Part shown: positions 33,979 through 37,935 of the stretch, one piece after another
Position numbering within the stretch: position 1 is the first letter of the stretch
Layout of the letters: every line of letters starts with the position of its first letter
From: Saprospiraceae bacterium
GTDB taxonomy: Bacteria; Bacteroidota; Bacteroidia; Chitinophagales; Saprospiraceae
Direction: 5' to 3'
Assembly: GCA_020628645.1 (NCBI GenBank)
Contig: JAHDES010000061.1
Location: 1 to 37,935 of the forward strand
Length of the DNA: 37,935 nt
The notes under the pieces: generated by a model
Told to the model about the DNA's origin: nothing
What the model saw: only the letters and a program-made list of their open reading frames with translations
The model's database searches: none
Position numbers and translations under genes: made by a program

Positions 33979-35907
33979 TTAATTTTTTACCAGCTTTCGA
34001 GTCAAGTCCGTATAAACGGTACTATTTTGATCCACAAACTTTATATTCAATAGATAAATACCCGCTATTATTTCATCCAAATCAATCTCCAATTTATTAT
34101 CGTCTATTCGGTATTCCTTGGAAAAAATACGTTTTCCATCTAGATGAGTTAGTTCAATTAGCGTTCTTCCTATTGGTAAATCATGCAAAATTATGCTTCC
34201 ATTTGTTGGATTTGGAAATAGGAGCACTTCACCTTCAAGATGTTCATAAACGCTAACTGCTCCACCAGGGTCTTGATATACCACAATTGTCTCGGATTCT
34301 GTCCCTCCAGATATGCTTATTGTTCCTGATCGATTAGTAGTCTCTGGATTGGCATCAATCGTAATATTGAGTTGGGCATCCCCTGATCCAGATGAAAGTT
34401 CCGTAGCTATCCAATCCATACTACTTTCTACGATCCAATTCATATTACTAGAAACATTTATTGATCTGCTCTCCCCTTCTCCTCCAATATAAAGCTGCGA
34501 TACATTTGCAGCGATATAGTTAACAAGATTGTCAAATAAATAGGAAGGGCCTGTGTTCATCTCCGTAACATGTGGTTGAACGTTTGTAGTTGATGAAAAT
34601 TCAGAAGCTCCAATTGCTCGATCACTTATTGAATTAGGTCTTGGTTCTTTCATTAAATCAAACAGTATCTCATTGTCATAATCCATTTCGAGATAAAGCG
34701 GAACGGCGGGATAGCCAGTATTAGCCGCAGCAATGACGGGACTATTAACTTCTGGTTGAAAGAAACCATCCGTATTTTCAAAAAGCTTAGGATCTGTATT
34801 TGAAAGTCCAGATGATGGGGCATCAATTCCTAGAGTACCAAATGAAAGATTACCTATCCATGTTTCGTTTCCTGTATCTTCAGTAAACAATTCCTCTATG
34901 GGGTTTGTAAAAATATTATTCGCAAGTATAACATTGGAGGGTGGATTATTTCCATTACTTCCTAGAATTACTTCCTCTGAATTGATAATGGTGTTATGAT
35001 AAATGTGAATATCAGATAAAGGGTCAGATGGATCATTTTGTAGGTAAATTGCTCTTCGATCTAGCCCTTCAAAATAATTATTATAAATAAAATGATCAGA
35101 GCCCTCCCGTACCCGTATTCCTCCCATATTGTTCAGAAAGAAATTACCATAAACAATTCCTTCGTCGCCATGTCTAAGTACAAGTTCGGCTACTGGGTTA
35201 TTTTCAAAGGTATTATAGCGATATACATTTTGTCTAGATTTATGGGAGATAATCTCACCATCTCCATTACATCTCGTAAAGTAGCAATATTCTACCAACG
35301 TACGACTATCTAAATGTCCTTGTGAACTAACTCCTATTCTAATGGGCTCAACACCTTGGTCTTGACCTATACCTTCGAAATTTTTAAAAGAACAATATTG
35401 AATCTTGTGATAACCTGGTTCGTCATCTACTAATATAGAGAGTATGTTTTGATCCGCTAAATTGATCCGATTTTCGAAGTTGCAATGACTAATGCTTGTT
35501 CTTCTAGATTCTTCATATACTCTCAGATATTTGAAACTTGTATAATGCTGAATATTTACCTGTGTAATCAAAACATCACTTCCATAGACTCTAATTACAT
35601 CTAAATTACCAATAAAACCTCCAACATATTGAAAGCCAGAGAATGTAATATCATTCGCATAAATGACAGCTCTTGATACTCCTTTAAACAAAACTGTTCC
35701 ATTCGGTTTTGCCGTCACGATCAATCCGTCTTTATTAATGTCCATACGGATATTCGAATAAACACCTGACTCCCAGACGATGCTATCTCCTGCGTTTGCC
35801 AGTTCTTGAGCCGTATTGAACTCCTCACTAGACGAGACATCATAACGGATTTGTGCACTTGAAAAGACACTAATAAATAGAATCAAAAATAAAAGGAGTG
35901 ATTTCAA
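33979..35907 (-). CDS. PL6 alginate lyase with BACON-like and T9SS domains
   Basis: This 642-residue secreted lyase has a signal peptide (ending FSSAQ, 1-19) and a right-handed parallel beta-helix of polysaccharide lyase family 6 (about 22-435). Active-site segments are EPIRIG (187-192), NGDGEIISHKSRQN with E218 as a likely calcium ligand and K223 as the catalytic base, and LVLRHGDEG with R245. PL6 enzymes cleave alginate (some cleave dermatan or chondroitin), usually as poly-MG or poly-G lyases. Residues about 470-547 look like a BACON-type Ig domain (SINVSSNMNWIVESS, then GTISISGG). The T9SS sorting domain is about 560-642, beginning LFPNPTNGSIIL. It lies 7 bases after the PL7 gene and is the second gene of that operon. 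Alginate is favoured over chondroitin because of the PL7 partner. Confidence 0.95.
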   Translation of the reverse strand: MKSLLLFLILFISVFSSAQIRYDVSSSEEFNTAQELANAGDSIVWESGVYSNIRMDINKDGLIVTAKPNGTVLFKGVSRAVIYANDITFSGFQYVGGFIGNLDVIRVYGSDVLITQVNIQHYTSFKYLRVYEESRRTSISHCNFENRINLADQNILSILVDDEPGYHKIQYCSFKNFEGIGQDQGVEPIRIGVSSQGHLDSRTLVEYCYFTRCNGDGEIISHKSRQNVYRYNTFENNPVAELVLRHGDEGIVYGNFFLNNMGGIRVREGSDHFIYNNYFEGLDRRAIYLQNDPSDPLSDIHIYHNTIINSEEVILGSNGNNPPSNVILANNIFTNPIEELFTEDTGNETWIGNLSFGTLGIDAPSSGLSNTDPKLFENTDGFFQPEVNSPVIAAANTGYPAVPLYLEMDYDNEILFDLMKEPRPNSISDRAIGASEFSSTTNVQPHVTEMNTGPSYLFDNLVNYIAANVSQLYIGGEGESRSINVSSNMNWIVESSMDWIATELSSGSGDAQLNITIDANPETTNRSGTISISGGTESETIVVYQDPGGAVSVYEHLEGEVLLFPNPTNGSIILHDLPIGRTLIELTHLDGKRIFSKEYRIDDNKLEIDLDEIIAGIYLLNIKFVDQNSTVYTDLTRKLVKN

Positions 35908-35914
35908 AGGCTAT

Positions 35915-37935
35915 TTAGTGTTTTATCAACTTAGTAATAAAGGGTTCAGCATTACCTTCTAATTCAACTAAATATGTGCCTGATTGAAGCGCACTTATAT
36001 CTAGTGTAGTTCCAATATCTTTCATCTTTCTTTGAAGAATTCTTCTTCCTGATAAGTCATAAACGGACACTATATCGTATTCTTCTCCTCCTTCTATTGT
36101 CAAGATAGAGGTAGCAGGATTAGGAGATAGCTTTACTTTTGCATGATTGATTTCATTCACATTGGTATAAGTTCGTTCTCCTTCACCAAAGATTCTCAGT
36201 TCAGTAAGGCTTACCCAAGAACCCGTATAAACATCTGCGCCATATACGGTTATTCTTACAAATCTGGCTTCAACACTATCTACAGCATTTATAATTGGTG
36301 TAGTTGGCGTTCCTTGAAGTCTATTATCTGTTCGGTCAATGATGGTGGTATAGGGGCCATCTTGATTTAGAGCACCTTCAATTATAAACTGATAGGCCCT
36401 GTCTTGGTAGCAAGTAACTTCTGTCTGGGTAATCATGATGTCTCCTTCTAGATCAATTCTAGCTGATTTTGGAAAATCCTGTACCGACCAACGGGTATCC
36501 GTATTATCATCTACAAGATTATCTGGAATGTTTGGTCCATCCGATGTACCACTACCTAATGTTCGCTGCCCCAATGCCCAGTTAAAGTCGGTGGAAGGAC
36601 TAAGAACATGTATTACCTTTGAATCGACAAATCCTCCTTCATCTGTTGTTACGGTAATTGTTGCCATACCCTCAGTAATTGCTGTCAATAAGCCGTTTTC
36701 ATCAACGGTGGCTATACTTGAGTCTTCAGATTCAAAAACCAAATTTTGATTTGTAGCATCAGCAGGAGAAATGAGTGTCTCTAACTCAATACTGGCTCCA
36801 ACAGCAATTGGACCATTGATATCAACTAATTCTACTCCAGTTACATCTATAGGAATCTGAACGGTAATCTTTGTACTCAAAGAGGTTCTTGATCCTCCAT
36901 CATTATCAGTAGCTTTTGCAGTTAGTGTATAATCTCCTTCTGCTACATTTATCCATGTAAAAGAATAAGGAGCAGTAGTAGTTTCTCCGAGTTTATTACT
37001 TCCACCTTCAAAAAACTCCACCTTTGTAACCGTTCCATCAGAATCTTCTGCATCAGCAGTAATTGTGATATCACTACCAGGTAAAAAATTAGTGTTACTT
37101 ATAGGATCGGTAATACTAACGGATGGAAAATAGTTTTGTGAAGAACCATCTTCTTCAAAAAGTTCGTCGAAATGAGCAGTTGCTTCACCACTATCTTGAA
37201 GGTAAACACCAGCCTTCCAATAACTGGGCCAAGTCCAGTAAGAGACATCCATATTTACTTTCTCTTCTCCTTCAAAATCAATAATCATTCTACCATCCAC
37301 CAAGCGAATATCACAGTTAAAATATCCTCCAGGGTCTTCACCAAGATCTATATGAGTAGTATTAGCCCCTCCATCATCTGTTTTAATAGCTGCCCACAAA
37401 TGATTGGTAGGTATTTTATCATTATGTTTATAAATTCTTAACAATGGTTTATTTGGACCAGGACCAGCATTTGCATCATCGTGAATTTGCATTACCGTAA
37501 CTTGATCACAAGTCTGTTCTACAATATCCAATCTTCCATGTAGAGATCGATTGGCTTGAGTAAGATCCCAGTTTGTTTCATTTCGAAGTTCTGTTCGTTT
37601 GCTATCACCAGATTGATTGAACCGTATTTTATCGCCATCAACAACATAGAAATACTGAGGATGTGTATACCCCCCATTAAGTACATCTTGCTGCGCTAAG
37701 GTAGAGCTAGTTGGTGCTTGGAGTTTACATTCAGCAAGAAACGATTGAAATCTTGGTATATCAGATGGAGCATCATACGCCTCTGGAGGAGTAGGAGCAA
37801 AATGCGTAACATCTAAAGCAAAGAAAGATACTTGCGCATATTCTCCTGGATCTCCAGCATTGTTTTGATTATAGTTGCCAGCTTTGAAGTACATCCAATC
37901 ATCAGCAAAGCCACTATCTGTCATATCTATTTCTT
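35915..37935 (-). CDS. Tandem-domain PL7 alginate lyase (5' part outside the window), T9SS-secreted
   Basis: The reading frame is open to the window edge, so the methionine at 37924 is internal and the true start lies beyond. Counting from that methionine, residues 1-41 are the tail of a first PL7 domain (MYFKAGNYNQ at 11-20, then YAQVSFFALDV). A second, complete PL7 domain covers about 57-256 with all three family motifs: RTELRNE (110-116), QIH (146-148) and YWKAGVYLQ (235-243). Next come a Big_9-type Ig domain (267-355), a Big_2-type domain (361-440), an F5/8-type C (discoidin, CBM32-like) domain (447-580) and a T9SS sorting domain (592-669). PL7 enzymes cleave alginate by beta-elimination. 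The domain string suggests a long surface or released enzyme. It is followed by the PL6 gene after 7 bases. Confidence 0.94.
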   Translation of the reverse strand, partial: EIDMTDSGFADDWMYFKAGNYNQNNAGDPGEYAQVSFFALDVTHFAPTPPEAYDAPSDIPRFQSFLAECKLQAPTSSTLAQQDVLNGGYTHPQYFYVVDGDKIRFNQSGDSKRTELRNETNWDLTQANRSLHGRLDIVEQTCDQVTVMQIHDDANAGPGPNKPLLRIYKHNDKIPTNHLWAAIKTDDGGANTTHIDLGEDPGGYFNCDIRLVDGRMIIDFEGEEKVNMDVSYWTWPSYWKAGVYLQDSGEATAHFDELFEEDGSSQNYFPSVSITDPISNTNFLPGSDITITADAEDSDGTVTKVEFFEGGSNKLGETTTAPYSFTWINVAEGDYTLTAKATDNDGGSRTSLSTKITVQIPIDVTGVELVDINGPIAVGASIELETLISPADATNQNLVFESEDSSIATVDENGLLTAITEGMATITVTTDEGGFVDSKVIHVLSPSTDFNWALGQRTLGSGTSDGPNIPDNLVDDNTDTRWSVQDFPKSARIDLEGDIMITQTEVTCYQDRAYQFIIEGALNQDGPYTTIIDRTDNRLQGTPTTPIINAVDSVEARFVRITVYGADVYTGSWVSLTELRIFGEGERTYTNVNEINHAKVKLSPNPATSILTIEGGEEYDIVSVYDLSGRRILQRKMKDIGTTLDISALQSGTYLVELEGNAEPFITKLIKH

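Noticed and set aside
37922-37924. ATG at 37924 as the start of the PL7 gene
   Set aside because: The frame stays open to the window edge and the methionine lies within the end of a PL7 domain, so it is internal.

Overview
The window comes from an AT-rich member of the Bacteroidota. The evidence is a SusC/SusD pair, several proteins ending in type IX secretion (T9SS) C-terminal sorting domains, lipoproteins with acidic residues after the lipid cysteine, GEVED, ASPIC and BACON-type domains, and -7 boxes of the TAnnTTTG type. The domain style and the paired-hairpin intergenic repeats suggest the Saprospiria or a relative, but that finer placement is an inference. No rRNA, tRNA, CRISPR array, transposase or phage gene was seen.

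Layout. Bases 29-5672 hold a solitary TonB-dependent outer-membrane barrel, a small secreted protein, an AraC-type regulator (minus strand) and a divergently placed sulfatase lipoprotein. Bases 5889-12989 are the core of a glycan-uptake locus: SusC-type transporter, SusD-type lipoprotein and a five-module SusE/F-type protein, closed by a strong terminator at 13016-13048. Bases 13223-19755 hold a secreted SprB/GEVED protein, a DUF983 membrane protein, and a minus-strand pair (CotH-type protein followed by an M61-type metallopeptidase lipoprotein). Bases 19855-29892 are the catabolic half: a large secreted GH13 amylase fused to an FG-GAP/ASPIC front end, a sugar-porter MFS permease, a PfkB fructokinase, a GH32 fructan/sucrose hydrolase lipoprotein and a second, SusA-like GH13 enzyme. 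Bases 30088-33970 carry small lipoproteins and membrane proteins of unknown role, one possible caspase-like protein and an alpha/beta hydrolase. The right end (33979-37935, minus strand) is a separate alginate module: a PL7 lyase running off the window, 7 bases upstream of a PL6 lyase.

How the genes could work together (inference from families). The T9SS amylase cuts alpha-glucan at the surface, SusE/F modules and SusD capture the products, SusC imports them, and the SusA-like enzyme finishes oligosaccharides in the periplasm. GH32, the MFS permease and fructokinase would process a fructose-containing sugar, so the locus looks adapted to both alpha-glucan and fructan or sucrose.

Most notable observations: a SusD protein with two SusE/F-type modules inserted in its middle, matching the five-module protein next door; a seven-bladed FG-GAP propeller plus ASPIC domain fused to an amylase; a two-hairpin intergenic element present twice with a compensatory base-pair change; a hairpin exactly at the susC stop codon; a lipoprotein of unknown family with a His/Cys arrangement like clan CD peptidases; a sulfatase whose formylglycine motif lacks the usual arginine; and a tandem-domain PL7 alginate lyase.
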